DNA from: Agrobacterium cucumeris
GTDB taxonomy: Bacteria > Pseudomonadota > Alphaproteobacteria > Rhizobiales > Rhizobiaceae
Direction of reading: 5' to 3'
DNA: 64,000 nt
Assembly (NCBI RefSeq): GCF_030036535.1
Contig: NZ_CP080388.1
Span: 1,855,001 to 1,919,000, forward strand
The position numbers and the translations under genes were made by a program. The notes beneath the pieces were generated by a model. That model had not been told where the DNA came from. It was given only the letters and a program-made list of their open reading frames with translations, and did no database searches. Of this stretch, positions 28,194 through 40,677 are shown piece after piece (positions within the stretch are counted from its first letter, which is position 1; each line of letters opens with the position of its first letter).

Positions 28194-28560
28194 TCTTCCT
28201 CCCAACCCCTTCGGGCCCGGACAGGCTTTTCGCCTTGTCCTTATCGCTTTGGGAACCTTACGGCGCCAAAGCCCTCCATTCGTCTGGCCATGTCGAGAAG
28301 GGTCTTTTCCTCACCTGCGGCATAGCTTCAACAAGATTGTTTGTACCAGTTAGTTCATTTTTGTGTCAAGCGCTTCACCCGGTTAAAAAGCAGCGGAAAG
28401 CCGTTTTTTCTACATTCGATATTTTTAAGAAAATCGTGTGTTATCAATGTCTAATGCGCAAAGGCGCAAGCGTTTTCAACGCACGAAAACCCTGCCGCCG
28501 ATGAGGTGGCGGGAGGGGCAGGAGAAGCTGATTTTAATCAAAAACCCGTGGGTCTTGCAG
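28194..28560. other. Intergenic region upstream of the importer operon (367 bases)
   Basis: It is AT-rich compared with its surroundings, especially 28330-28460. It should contain the minus-strand promoter of the permease operon and the 3' end of pcaB transcription. The only distinct element seen is the operator-like motif at 28343. Confidence 0.5.
28343..28358. promoter_or_regulatory. Operator-like motif upstream of importer operon
   Basis: GTACCAGTTAGTTCAT matches GTACTGATTGGTTAAT (22965-22980, quiC-TetR intergenic) at 11 of 16 positions, including GTAC, TT and GTT in register. A shared regulator is inferred from this similarity; the second half of the palindrome is not conserved here. Confidence 0.35.
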
Positions 28561-29622
28561 CTAGCTTTCTTCCGCGCCCAGTCTGTCTATCTGTCCTGCG
28601 AGGCGTTCGGCGATCAGCAGGGACGCCCCCGTTGCCGTCACCATTTGCGGCAGTGTCATCCATTCCAGCATCCAGCCCGCGCCTGACCTTTCCTGTTCAT
28701 GGACAAGCGACTGGTGCAACGCGGAAATCTGCACGGCATTGAAGCGTGCCAGCGTCACCAGCGTTTCGGCATTGACCGGGTTCTGCTTGTGCGGCATGGC
28801 CGAGGAGCCGCCGCCGCCGGAGAAGCGGATTTCCGCACCGAGTTCAGCCATCAGCGCGATATCCTGGCCGAACTTGCCGAGCGCGCCGGTGATGAGGGAC
28901 AGCAGATTGGCGAATTCGGCAATGCCGTCGCGCTGGCTCTGCCATTGCGGCCTGTCGGCAAGGCCAAGGCGTTTTGCAAGATCGGCGCGGACCGCGCCGG
29001 CATTGTCGCCAAGTTTTTCCAGCGTGCCGGCTGCGCCGCCGAACTGAAGGGCAAAGCCGTTCCGGGAAAAGGTTTCAAGCCGCAGCAGGTGGCGCTCCAG
29101 CGGCGCTATCCAGCTTGCCGCCCGGTCGGCGACGGTGATGCCGATGGCGGCCTGCATGCGGGTATAACCCGTCAGAGGGTTATGGCCGTCGCGCGAGGAG
29201 ATGTCGCCAAGCGTATCGATGAGGTGGCCGAGGCGGGTCGTGATGATTTCCACCGCCATCTTCAGCCGCAGCATCAGGCTGGTATCGATGACATCCTGAC
29301 TGGTCGCGCCGAAATGCACCTTGTCCGCCGCCTTGCCGGCGACTGCCGACCGCATCTGCCGCACCAGTTCCGGCACCACCACGCCATCCTTTGCGACGCC
29401 ATGGCGAAGCGCCGTCATATCGGCCGCAAAGCTCGAAAGTCCCGAAACGATGGCTTCCGCCACCTCGTCCGTAATGATTCCGGCCTCCGCTTCCGCCTCA
29501 GCCAGTGCCATTTCGAAGCGGACCATTGCGTCGATATCCGCCTTTGCCGAAAACAGTTCGACGATCTCGCTATCACCGAAAAGGCCTGACAGAAACGGAT
29601 GTTCGAAGGGGGAAAGGCTCAT
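28561..29622 (-). CDS. pcaB: 3-carboxy-cis,cis-muconate cycloisomerase PcaB
   Basis: The 353-residue member of the fumarase/aspartase superfamily carries the signature SGGGGSSAMPHKQNPVN (about 265-281) and the upstream motif KVHFGATSQDVIDT. It lactonises 3-carboxymuconate to 4-carboxymuconolactone. It is about 100 residues shorter than the Pseudomonas enzyme because the C-terminal domain is absent, as I recall for rhizobial PcaB. It is the last gene of pcaDCHGB. Confidence 0.95.
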   Translation of the reverse strand: MSLSPFEHPFLSGLFGDSEIVELFSAKADIDAMVRFEMALAEAEAEAGIITDEVAEAIVSGLSSFAADMTALRHGVAKDGVVVPELVRQMRSAVAGKAADKVHFGATSQDVIDTSLMLRLKMAVEIITTRLGHLIDTLGDISSRDGHNPLTGYTRMQAAIGITVADRAASWIAPLERHLLRLETFSRNGFALQFGGAAGTLEKLGDNAGAVRADLAKRLGLADRPQWQSQRDGIAEFANLLSLITGALGKFGQDIALMAELGAEIRFSGGGGSSAMPHKQNPVNAETLVTLARFNAVQISALHQSLVHEQERSGAGWMLEWMTLPQMVTATGASLLIAERLAGQIDRLGAEES

Positions 29623-29640
29623 TTCACTCGTCCGTTGGGC

Positions 29641-30261
29641 TCAGATATCGAAAAACACGGTTTCGCCTTCGCCCTGAAGACGGATATCGAAACGATAGAT
29701 ATTTCCCTCTTCCTTCTTGGCGACAAGCGTGGCGATGCGGCTTTTCTGTTCGACGCGGGCCAGAACCGGGTCGGCCGCATTGGCCTCCTGTTCTTCCGGG
29801 AAATACATGCGGGTCTGCAGGCCGATATTGATGCCGCGCGCCACGATCCAGAAGGTGATGTGCGGCGCCATCGGCCGACCGTCGCGGAACGGCACCGTGC
29901 CCGGCTTGATGGTTTCGAAGATGAATTCGCCGGTATCCATGTCGCCCGGCGAACGGCCCCAGCCGATGAAATTCGGATCGGCCTTGCCGCGTGTTTCGCT
30001 CGGGCTGTTGTAATAACCGTCCGTGTCGGCCTGCCAGATTTCGATCAGGGCGTCCTTCAGCGGCATTCCCGCGCCGTCATAAACCGTGCCGCGCACACTG
30101 ATGCGCTCACCGCGCGCCCTGTCGTTATAAAGCGGACCGGAACCGAGATCCTTTTCGAACACGCCTTCGATGCCGACGAAATTGGGCGTGCAGCCGATAT
30201 GCACATAGGGTCCCGCCGTCTGCGAGGCGGTCTCTTTGAAATAATTGAGCGGCTGAACCAT
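29641..30261 (-). CDS. pcaG: Protocatechuate 3,4-dioxygenase alpha subunit PcaG
   Basis: The 206-residue intradiol dioxygenase subunit starts MVQPLNYFKETASQTAGPYV and shows the DAGDG-like turn YDGAGMPLKDALIEIWQAD. It lacks the full Tyr/Tyr/His/His iron set, as alpha subunits do, and forms the active site jointly with PcaH. Its start follows the pcaH stop by two bases. Confidence 0.96.
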   Translation of the reverse strand: MVQPLNYFKETASQTAGPYVHIGCTPNFVGIEGVFEKDLGSGPLYNDRARGERISVRGTVYDGAGMPLKDALIEIWQADTDGYYNSPSETRGKADPNFIGWGRSPGDMDTGEFIFETIKPGTVPFRDGRPMAPHITFWIVARGINIGLQTRMYFPEEQEANAADPVLARVEQKSRIATLVAKKEEGNIYRFDIRLQGEGETVFFDI

Positions 30262-30263
30262 GG

Positions 30264-31004
30264 TCAGTTGCCCTCCATGCGGTTTTCGAAAAGGGTCGAG
30301 CGGCGACCGCGCAGGACGATATCGAACTTATAGGCCAGCATGTCCATCGGCAGCGTCGCATTCATGTCCAGCGGCGCGATCAGCCGTTTGATGGCATCCT
30401 CATCCGGAATGGTCTTGACGATGGGACATTTCCAGATCAGCGGATCGCCCTCGAAATACATCTGGGTGATCAGCCGCTGGGCAAAGCCGTGACCGAAGAC
30501 CGAGAAATGGATATGGGCCGGCCGCCAGTCATTGACGCCGTTCGGCCAAGGGTAAGCACCCGGCTGGATGGTCTTGAACCAGTAATAACCATTCTCATCG
30601 GTGATCGTGCGGCCAACGCCGCCGAAATTCGGATCGATGGCGGCGAGGTAACTTTCCTTCTTGTGGCGGTAGCGGCCGCCGGCATTGGCTTGCCAGAACT
30701 CCACCAGCGCGCCATCCACACCGCGGCCGCGTTCGTCCAGTACCCGGCCATGCACCAGAATGCGCGGACCAACCGGCATTTCGCCGGGGCGGGCATAGTT
30801 GAGGATGAGGTCGTTATCCAGCGGGTTCAGCATGCCATGGCCGAAGACGGGGCCGGTGATCTCGCTCTTGGTGCCTTCCAGCGAAATCAGCGCGCGCTGT
30901 GGCGAGCGCAGGATCGAGGTTTTGTAGCCGGGCGCATAGGCGAGCGGATGAATGTCGCGATTGCGCGCAAAGAACGGCCCGGTTTCGGGTGGCTGGTTGC
31001 TCAT
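30264..31004 (-). CDS. pcaH: Protocatechuate 3,4-dioxygenase beta subunit PcaH
   Basis: The 246-residue catalytic subunit opens the ring of protocatechuate between its hydroxyls to give 3-carboxy-cis,cis-muconate. The predicted non-haem Fe(III) ligands are all present with the spacing of the Pseudomonas enzyme: Y112 (GRYRH), Y151 (GAYPW), H164 and H166 (PAHIHFS). Its ATG overlaps the pcaC stop by four bases. Confidence 0.97.
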   Translation of the reverse strand: MSNQPPETGPFFARNRDIHPLAYAPGYKTSILRSPQRALISLEGTKSEITGPVFGHGMLNPLDNDLILNYARPGEMPVGPRILVHGRVLDERGRGVDGALVEFWQANAGGRYRHKKESYLAAIDPNFGGVGRTITDENGYYWFKTIQPGAYPWPNGVNDWRPAHIHFSVFGHGFAQRLITQMYFEGDPLIWKCPIVKTIPDEDAIKRLIAPLDMNATLPMDMLAYKFDIVLRGRRSTLFENRMEGN

Positions 31005-31450
31005 CTTGTCTCCTCCCCATCGCCAGAATTATCAGTGTCAGAATTATCAGGGGAACTATCGGCCTTCATGCTGGCCAGGGCAAGCTTGGCGATCTTGAAA
31101 GCATGGTTGGCGGCGGGCACGCCGGCATAGATCGCCACATGCAGCAGCGCCTCGCGGATATCGGCTTCGGTGGCGCCGGTATTGGCGGTGGCGCGCACAT
31201 GCATGGCCAGCTCTTCGTCCTGCCCGAGTGCTGCGAGCAGGGCAATAGTCACCATCGAGCGCTCGCGCTTCGTCCAGTGATTGCCGGACCACACCGTGCC
31301 CCAGGCGGCTTCGGTGATGAGCTGCTGGAAGGGCTGGTCGAAGCCGGATGTCATGGTCTGCGCCCGGTCGACATGGGCGTCGCCCAGTACCGAGCGGCGG
31401 GTCTTCATGCCCTGTTCGAAACGTTCATTCTTGTCGATATGGTCCGCCAT
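31001..31450 (-). CDS. pcaC: 4-carboxymuconolactone decarboxylase PcaC
   Basis: The 149-residue AhpD-like protein begins [19 protein letters not shown] and carries [19 protein letters not shown] and the [13 protein letters not shown] helix ([16 protein letters not shown]). It decarboxylates 4-carboxymuconolactone to beta-ketoadipate enol-lactone. It is separate from PcaD here, unlike the fused PcaL of actinobacteria. The start is three bases after the pcaD stop. Confidence 0.95.
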   Translation of the reverse strand: MADHIDKNERFEQGMKTRRSVLGDAHVDRAQTMTSGFDQPFQQLITEAAWGTVWSGNHWTKRERSMVTIALLAALGQDEELAMHVRATANTGATEADIREALLHVAIYAGVPAANHAFKIAKLALASMKADSSPDNSDTDNSGDGEETR

Positions 31451-31453
31451 CGG

Positions 31454-32251
31454 TCAATGCTCCGGCAAGGTATTGAGAAAAATGCACGCCGCCTGCGCAT
31501 AGGTGAGCGGCTGTTCAAGGCAGGGAATATGGCCGCAGCCGGCAATGGTGACGAAGCGGCTTGCGGGAATGAGATCTGCCAGCGACTGCACCAGATCCGG
31601 CGGTGTCGAGCCGTCCTGATCACCCGCGACGCAGAGTGTGGGCACGGCGATGCGGCCCGCTTCATCGGTAAAATCGGCATCGCGAATGGCGGCACAGGTG
31701 CCGCTGTAACCGGCTTCCGGCTGCTGCGAAAGCATGTTGCGCGCACCGGCATAGGCAGCATTGTCAGGCTGGCGAAACGCTGGCGTGAACCAGCGTTCCA
31801 TGACGGGATCGACCAGCGAGATGAGGCCATCTGCGGCGATCTTGTCGATGCGGGCATTCCACATCTCGGCCGTGCCGATCTTGTGGGCTGTGTTGCTAAG
31901 CACGAGCGCGCGCACCAGATCGGGACGGCGGGCATAAAGTCCCTGCGCAATCAGGCCGCCGACTGACAGGCCCCAGATGATCGCGCTTTTGACGCCGAGG
32001 TGATCGAGAAGTTCGATCAGGTCACCGGCATGATCGTCTATCGAATAGGGCGCGCGTCCGACATCCGAAAGTCCATGGCCGCGCTTGTCGTGCAGCACAT
32101 AGGCATAATCATCGCCAAGCGCTTCGGTGACCGCATCCCAGATGCGGAAATCGGTGCCGAGCGAATTGATGAAGGCGATGACCGGCTTGCCGCTGTCCAA
32201 TCCCTTGACGCGATAATGGATCACGGTCTCGCCGCAGCGCAGAAAATCCAT
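31454..32251 (-). CDS. pcaD: Beta-ketoadipate enol-lactone hydrolase PcaD
   Basis: The 265-residue alpha/beta hydrolase has the nucleophile S96 in WGLSVGG, an acid in AGDQDGSTPP and a histidine in AGCGHIPCLEQP. It hydrolyses the enol-lactone to beta-ketoadipate. The ATG at 32249-32251 (MDFLRCGETV) follows GGAGGAGCACATC; the longer frame lacks a ribosome site. It is the first gene of pcaDCHGB, divergent from pcaQ. Confidence 0.95.
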   Translation of the reverse strand: MDFLRCGETVIHYRVKGLDSGKPVIAFINSLGTDFRIWDAVTEALGDDYAYVLHDKRGHGLSDVGRAPYSIDDHAGDLIELLDHLGVKSAIIWGLSVGGLIAQGLYARRPDLVRALVLSNTAHKIGTAEMWNARIDKIAADGLISLVDPVMERWFTPAFRQPDNAAYAGARNMLSQQPEAGYSGTCAAIRDADFTDEAGRIAVPTLCVAGDQDGSTPPDLVQSLADLIPASRFVTIAGCGHIPCLEQPLTYAQAACIFLNTLPEH

Positions 32252-32322
32252 GATGTGCTCCTCCTGCCGGGGATATTGCAAGCCGGTTCCGGTTAAGTAA
32301 AATGACATTATCGATGAAAATC

Positions 32323-32338
32323 ATAACCTATGGATTAT
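32323..32338. promoter_or_regulatory. Candidate PcaQ operator
   Basis: ATAACC-TATG-GATTAT lies in the 94-base pcaD-pcaQ intergenic space. It matches the reported S. meliloti PcaQ box ATAACC-N4-GGTTAA (from memory) at 10 of 12 fixed positions and is a near-palindrome. It ends seven bases before the pcaQ ATG. Confidence 0.6.
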
Positions 32339-32345
32339 ACGAGCG

Positions 32346-33287
32346 ATGGTCGACCAGCGTATCAAGTTCCGCCACCTGCAGACTTTCGTGGAGGTGGCGC
32401 GCCAGAAAAGCGTCATCCGCGCCGCCGAAATCCTGCATGTCAGCCAGCCGGCGGTGACGAAGACCATCCGTGAACTGGAAGAGATTCTTGGCGTGTCATT
32501 GTTCGACCGGGAGGGGCGCGGCATCCGCATCAGCCGTTATGGCGAGGTGTTTCTGCGCCACGCCGGTGCGACGATGACGGCGCTGCGACAGGCGGTCGAT
32601 TCGGTCTCGCAGGAGGCGGCGCGGGCCGGTCCGCCGGTGCGGGTCGGCGCTCTGCCCACGGTTTCGGTGCGGATCATGCCGCAGGCAATGGCCGGTTTCC
32701 TGGCGGAAAAGACCGGCAGCCCGGTGAAGATCGTGACGGGCGAAAACGCCGTGCTTCTGGAGCAGCTGCGTGTCGGCGATCTCGATCTCGTCGTTGGCCG
32801 TCTCGCCGCGCCGCAGAAAATGGCGGGCTTTTCCTTCGAACATCTCTATTCTGAAAAGGTGCGCTTCGTGGTGCGCGCCGGCCACCCGCTGCTGTCACCC
32901 GGCCTTTCGGTGTTCGATCACCTGCATGAATATCCGGTACTGATGCCGACACGGCAATCGGTGATTGGCCCTGTCGTCGAGCAGTTCCTGATCGCCAACG
33001 GCGTGCCGGCCCTGCCGATCCGCATCGAAACCGTGTCCGACGCCTTCGGCCGCGCCTTCCTGCGCACCAGCGATGCGATCTGGATCATCTCTGAAGGTGT
33101 GGTGGCGGCGGATGTGACGGACGGCATTCTGGCGATCCTGCCGGTCGAAACCGGCGATACCAGCGGGCCGGTGGGGCTGACGGTCCGGGCCGATACGCAG
33201 CCCTCGCTGCCGCTGTCGCTGTTGATGCAGGCTATTCGCGAGGCGGCGGGCGAGTTGCTGGATGGGAGGGCGGAGGCGGGTTCCTGA
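32346..33287 (+). CDS. pcaQ: LysR-type activator PcaQ
   Basis: The 313-residue LysR-type protein has an N-terminal winged helix-turn-helix (IRAAEILHVSQPAVTKTIRE, about residues 23-42) and a periplasmic-binding-like effector domain. Divergent orientation from pcaD is the classic Agrobacterium/Sinorhizobium arrangement, where PcaQ activates pcaDCHGB in response to beta-carboxymuconate/carboxymuconolactone. The start overlaps no gene and sits just past the candidate operator, so autoregulation is likely. Confidence 0.95.
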   Translation: MVDQRIKFRHLQTFVEVARQKSVIRAAEILHVSQPAVTKTIRELEEILGVSLFDREGRGIRISRYGEVFLRHAGATMTALRQAVDSVSQEAARAGPPVRVGALPTVSVRIMPQAMAGFLAEKTGSPVKIVTGENAVLLEQLRVGDLDLVVGRLAAPQKMAGFSFEHLYSEKVRFVVRAGHPLLSPGLSVFDHLHEYPVLMPTRQSVIGPVVEQFLIANGVPALPIRIETVSDAFGRAFLRTSDAIWIISEGVVAADVTDGILAILPVETGDTSGPVGLTVRADTQPSLPLSLLMQAIREAAGELLDGRAEAGS

Positions 33288-33327
33288 GATGAGGGTGAGG
33301 GTCGGAAAAGTCTGAAAAGCTCTCCTC

Positions 33328-33440
33328 CGTCATTCCGGCCTTGAGCCGGAATCCAGCCACGGCGCGTCTGCGCCGTGAGAAGAGTCTTTTGCGATCAAAG
33401 ACTTGATCGCGCTGGACCCCGGATCGGGTCCGGGGTGACG
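33328..33440. repeat. Palindromic intergenic element, family A copy 4
   Basis: The 113-bp element starts CGTCATTCCGGCCTTGAGCC. Its core stem differs from the others (GCGATCAAAGACTTGATCGC in place of AGCCCAAGGACTTGGGCT) yet keeps its own pairing, an example of compensatory change. It lies between the convergent pcaQ and pobA 3' ends and may serve as a bidirectional terminator. Confidence 0.85.
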
Positions 33441-33485
33441 GGTGTGGAAACGGTAGAGATAAAAGCCGCGTGTCTGGGGCAGCCC

Positions 33486-35705
<2,220 letters not shown>

Positions 35706-36448
35706 ACGGAAAGAAGCGCCGGCAGATAACGCTCCACCAGATCCTCCATTGACGCAACCGAGGCGGCGAGCCCGACATTAAGCGCGGCAACCGTCTGGCC
35801 ACGCATGGTTTTCAGCGGCACGGCGATGGAGCGAAGACCAATCTCTACTTCCTGATCGATCAGCGCATAACCGCGATAGCCGGTCACCTCGATTTCGGTG
35901 AGCAGGGCTTGCATGTCGGTGATCGTCTTTTCCGTGCGGGCAACCAGCCGGGAGGCTCCGAGAGTGTCGCGTTGCCGCTCGGATGTTTGCGCGGAAAGCA
36001 GAACGCGACCCATCGACGTGCAATAGGCTGGCAGGCGCGAACCCGGCATCAGCGCAATGGACATGACCCGCTGTTGCGCGGCGCGGGCGACATAAACGAT
36101 TTCCGTCTCGTCCAGAATCGAAACCGACGTGCTCTGGCCGATCTCTTCTGAGAGATGGTCGATGAGCGGCTGGACGATCTTCGGCAGCGGCATGGTGGCG
36201 AGACAGCCGGTGCCAAGCCGCAGCACTTTCGGCGTGACGGTGAAGAACTTGCCGTCGTAAGCGGCGTAACCAAGCTCCGAAAGGGTCAGCAGACAGCGGC
36301 GCGTCGTGGCGCGGTCCAGCCCGGCGATCTCGGCGGCATCGGAGATGGACAGGCGCGGCCGCTCGGCGCTGAAAGCCTCGATCACCCGCAATCCCTTGGC
36401 GAGACCGCCCATCATGTCTCTTTCGCTGACGGCCATGCCCAAGCTCCA

Positions 36449-36487
36449 TTTGTGCGATATACGAACAAAAATCATATAACGCACAAA
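36449..36487. promoter_or_regulatory. Candidate PcaR (IclR) operator
   Basis: TTTGTGCG (36449-36456) and CGCACAAA (36480-36487) are perfect inverted 8-mers 23 bases apart. Beyond them ATATACGA and TCATATAA continue the symmetry imperfectly. The sequence lies between the divergent pcaR and pcaI genes, matching the IclR pattern of paired sites. Confidence 0.5.
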
Positions 36488-36575
36488 ATCCTTGCCGTCG
36501 AGGCGATTTCGGCCTTACCTCATGGCCACGCAGCCTTGTCGGTTCCATCCGCCTGGCTGGATGGAGGTTTTGAGA

Positions 36576-37283
36576 ATGGACAAGACAATCAAGAACGCGG
36601 AAGAGGCGCTTGCCGGCATCGGTGATGGAGCGACGATCATGATCGGCGGTTTCGGCGGCTCCGGCGCGCCCATCGAGTTGATCCACGCGCTGATCGACAG
36701 GGGACCAAAGAACCTGACGGTCATCAACAACAATGCCGGCAACGGCCGCATCGGCATCGCCGCGATGATCGATGCCGGCATGGTCAGGAAGATGATCTGC
36801 TCCTTCCCGCGCTCTTCCGATCCGCGCGCCTTTACAGACCGCTATCTGGCCGGTGAAATCGAGCTGGAACTGGTGCCGCAAGGCACGCTCGCCGAGCGCA
36901 TCCGCGCCGGCGGTTCTGGCATTCCGGCCTTCTACACCCCGACCGGTTTCGGCACGGAACTGGCTGAAGGCAAGGTTATCGCGGAATTCGACGGCCGCTC
37001 CTATGTGCAGGAACGCTGGCTGAAGGCGGATTTCGCCATCGTCAAGGCCGAGCTTGGCGATACCTATGGCAACCTCACCTACAACAAGGCGGGCCGCAAT
37101 TTTAACCCGCTGATGTGCATGGCCGCGAAGACCACCATCGCGCAGGTCTCGAAGATCGTCGCCGCCGGTGAAATCGACCCGGAGCATGTTGTGACGCCAG
37201 GCATTTTCGTGAACGGCGTCGTGGAAATCCCCGATCCGCAACAGGAAGAAGTCCTCATTCGCGCCGGAGTAGCCTACGCATGA
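36576..37283 (+). CDS. pcaI: 3-oxoadipate CoA-transferase subunit A PcaI
   Basis: The 235-residue subunit A has the family I CoA-transferase motif GGFGGSGAP (about 24-32). With PcaJ it moves CoA from succinyl-CoA to beta-ketoadipate. The ATG at 36576 follows ATGGAGG; the longer frame begins in the operator region. Its stop overlaps pcaJ by four bases. Confidence 0.96.
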   Translation: MDKTIKNAEEALAGIGDGATIMIGGFGGSGAPIELIHALIDRGPKNLTVINNNAGNGRIGIAAMIDAGMVRKMICSFPRSSDPRAFTDRYLAGEIELELVPQGTLAERIRAGGSGIPAFYTPTGFGTELAEGKVIAEFDGRSYVQERWLKADFAIVKAELGDTYGNLTYNKAGRNFNPLMCMAAKTTIAQVSKIVAAGEIDPEHVVTPGIFVNGVVEIPDPQQEEVLIRAGVAYA

Positions 37284-37975
37284 CCCAGACCATCGACACC
37301 CGCGAAGACATCAAGCTTTCCAACGCCCAGATCGCGTGGCGCGCGGCGCAGGACATCGAAGACGGTGCTTACGTCAATCTCGGCATCGGCTTTCCTGAAA
37401 TGGTGGCGCGTTACCAGCCGCCCGGTCGACAGGCGATTTTCCATACCGAAAACGGTATTCTCAATTTTGGCGAAGCGCCGCCGGAAGGTGAAGAGGACTG
37501 GAACCTTATCAATGCCGGCAAGAAGGCCGTCACACTGAAACCCGGTGCCGCCTTTTTCCACCATGCCGACAGCTTCGCCATGGTGCGCGGCGGGCATCTG
37601 GATGTGGCGATCCTCGGCGCCTATCAGGTGGCGCAGAATGGCGATCTCGCCAACTGGCGCGTTGGCTCCAAGGGCGTGCCGGCCGTCGGCGGCGCCATGG
37701 ATCTGGTGCATGGCGCCAAGCAGGTCTTCGTCATCACCGAACATGTGACCAAGAACGGCGAACCGAAGCTCGTTGAGAAATGCGCTTTCCCACTGACCGG
37801 CGTTGGCTGCATCACCCGCATCTATACCAGCCATGCTGTCATCGACGTGGTGGATGGCCGTTTCGTGCTGCGCGAGAAACTGCCGGCGATGACGTTCGAT
37901 GAATTGCAGGCCATGACCGGTGCGCCGCTTCATGTCGACGGCGAGGTCGCCGATCTCGTCGCCCCGGAACTTTAA
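37280..37975 (+). CDS. pcaJ: 3-oxoadipate CoA-transferase subunit B PcaJ
   Basis: The 231-residue subunit B carries the catalytic glutamate E57 in HTENGILNFG, which forms the covalent CoA thioester, and the GAYQVAQNGDLANW segment. It is translationally coupled to pcaI. Ten bases separate it from pcaF. Confidence 0.96.
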   Translation: MTQTIDTREDIKLSNAQIAWRAAQDIEDGAYVNLGIGFPEMVARYQPPGRQAIFHTENGILNFGEAPPEGEEDWNLINAGKKAVTLKPGAAFFHHADSFAMVRGGHLDVAILGAYQVAQNGDLANWRVGSKGVPAVGGAMDLVHGAKQVFVITEHVTKNGEPKLVEKCAFPLTGVGCITRIYTSHAVIDVVDGRFVLREKLPAMTFDELQAMTGAPLHVDGEVADLVAPEL

Positions 37976-37985
37976 GGAAAAACCG

Positions 37986-39191
<1,206 letters not shown>

Positions 39192-39293
39192 CGGGACAAG
39201 CGGCTTCGGTATCGGGATACAGGCGAGTGCTGTCGTGATAAGACGCAGCCTCAGCATTTTTCCCGTGACGCTCGCCGCCATATCCCTTCACCA

Positions 39294-39308
39294 TGTTGGA
39301 TTCCATCA
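39294..39308. promoter_or_regulatory. Candidate LacI-type operator upstream of regulator gene
   Basis: TGTTGGATTCCATCA differs at one position from the perfect palindrome TGATGGATTCCATCA found at 40401. It lies 58 bases upstream of the LacI-family start codon, suggesting autoregulation. Confidence 0.6.
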
Positions 39309-39366
39309 TCATCCGTGACATGTTTTGCGAGATATGACGGAAATCTTTCCGCCTGCGGGAGCCAAC

Positions 39367-40395
39367 ATGAAGCGTCCAACCATCACCGATGTTGCAAAAG
39401 CCGCCGGCGTCAGCGTCGCCACCGTCGACCGGGTGCTGAACGGCCGCCTGCCGGTGCGGGAGGAGACCGCGCGGCGGGTGTTTGAGGCGGCGGAGAAGAT
39501 CGGTTTTCATGCCACCAACATCATTCGCCAGCGCATGCTGGCTGATATGCCGTCCTATAGTCTCGGCATCATCTTGCGCAAGGAAAGGCATGCCTTTTAT
39601 CAGACCTTCGCCGACGAGCTGGAGCTTGCGGCGCGCAACATCCGCGATCGCCACCTCAATTTGCGCATCGAATTCGCCCAGTCCGGCGAACCGGGCGAGC
39701 TTGCGGCGCTGCTGACCGGCATGAAGGGCCGCGTGCAGGCTGTTGCCGCCACGGGGCCGGACCATCACGATGTCACGGCCGCTGTCGAGGGGTTGAAAGC
39801 CAAGGGTATACCGACCTTTTCGCTGCTGTCCGATTTTGCTCAAGGCGTGCGGGAGGCCTATCTCGGCGCCAACAACATGAAGGTGGGGCGCACGGCGGCC
39901 TGGATGATCTCGCAGCTGGCGCGCAGCAGGGGCAAGGTACTTCTGCTGCTGGGCGGGCACCGTTTCCACGGCCATTCGCTGCGCGAAACCGGCTTTCGCA
40001 GCTACATGCGGGAATATGCGCCGGAATTTGAGGTGATGGATGCCCTCATCACGCTGGAAACGCGTCGCCTGACCTATGAGCTTGTGATGGACACCATCGC
40101 CAAGCACCGCGATCTCGTCGGCATCTATTGCATCGGCGGTGGCATGGAAGGGGTGATCGAGGCGCTGCAGCAGGAAAACCGGCAGGAAAACATCGTCTGC
40201 CTCGTGAATGAACTGACGCCCGAATCCCGTCAGGCGCTGCTGGAAAGGCGCATCAGCGGCGTTTTCCAGACACCGTTACGCGAGCTATGCACCGACCTTC
40301 TGGCCACGATGGTTCACACCATCGAACACGGCATGGCGGAAACGCCGGGACAGCGTTTTGTGCCTGCACATCTGTGGGTTCCTGAGAGCCTTTGA
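39367..40395 (+). CDS. LacI-family regulator of the inositol/rhizopine-like cluster
   Basis: The 342-residue LacI-family protein opens MKRPTITDVAKAAGVSVATV with the helix-turn-helix and hinge, then a sugar-binding core (GRTAAWMISQLARSRGKVLLL). GGGAG precedes the ATG at 39367; an in-frame TTG upstream is unlikely. It is followed on the same strand by two binding proteins and three inositol-type enzymes, and operator-like palindromes lie on both sides of it. Likely effector: an inositol isomer or derivative. Confidence 0.9.
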   Translation: MKRPTITDVAKAAGVSVATVDRVLNGRLPVREETARRVFEAAEKIGFHATNIIRQRMLADMPSYSLGIILRKERHAFYQTFADELELAARNIRDRHLNLRIEFAQSGEPGELAALLTGMKGRVQAVAATGPDHHDVTAAVEGLKAKGIPTFSLLSDFAQGVREAYLGANNMKVGRTAAWMISQLARSRGKVLLLLGGHRFHGHSLRETGFRSYMREYAPEFEVMDALITLETRRLTYELVMDTIAKHRDLVGIYCIGGGMEGVIEALQQENRQENIVCLVNELTPESRQALLERRISGVFQTPLRELCTDLLATMVHTIEHGMAETPGQRFVPAHLWVPESL

Positions 40396-40400
40396 TGGTT

Positions 40401-40415
40401 TGATGGATTCCATCA
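40401..40415. promoter_or_regulatory. Candidate LacI-type operator upstream of binding-protein genes
   Basis: TGATGGATTCCATCA is a perfect 15-bp palindrome (7+1+7), six bases after the regulator stop and 262 bases before the first binding-protein gene. It matches the site at 39294 in 14 of 15 positions. Confidence 0.65.
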
Positions 40416-40677
40416 TAAATCCGATGCCCGTTTCTATCAGGCTTGATGGTTTCGGCGGTCTCTGACGCGTTGACGCCGGGGCCGGACTAGGAAATCTTGG
40501 CCGCCGGTGGAACGGGCAGGAGGCCGGACCCACACGACATTAGATTATTTCAAGGCTGTTTGACGCTGCGGGTTTTTCTTCGCGGCGAAGGCCAGCTTTT
40601 GCCGGAAGGCGGTGGCGGCGCGATGCGCTCAGGCCGGCTCGACCGGTCCTTTTCAAAGGGGTTTGGAGGAGAACGAC

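Noticed and set aside
35778..37241. 487-codon minus-strand open frame spanning pcaR and pcaI
   Set aside because: It is out of frame with pcaR and antisense to pcaI, both well supported; its product is low-complexity.
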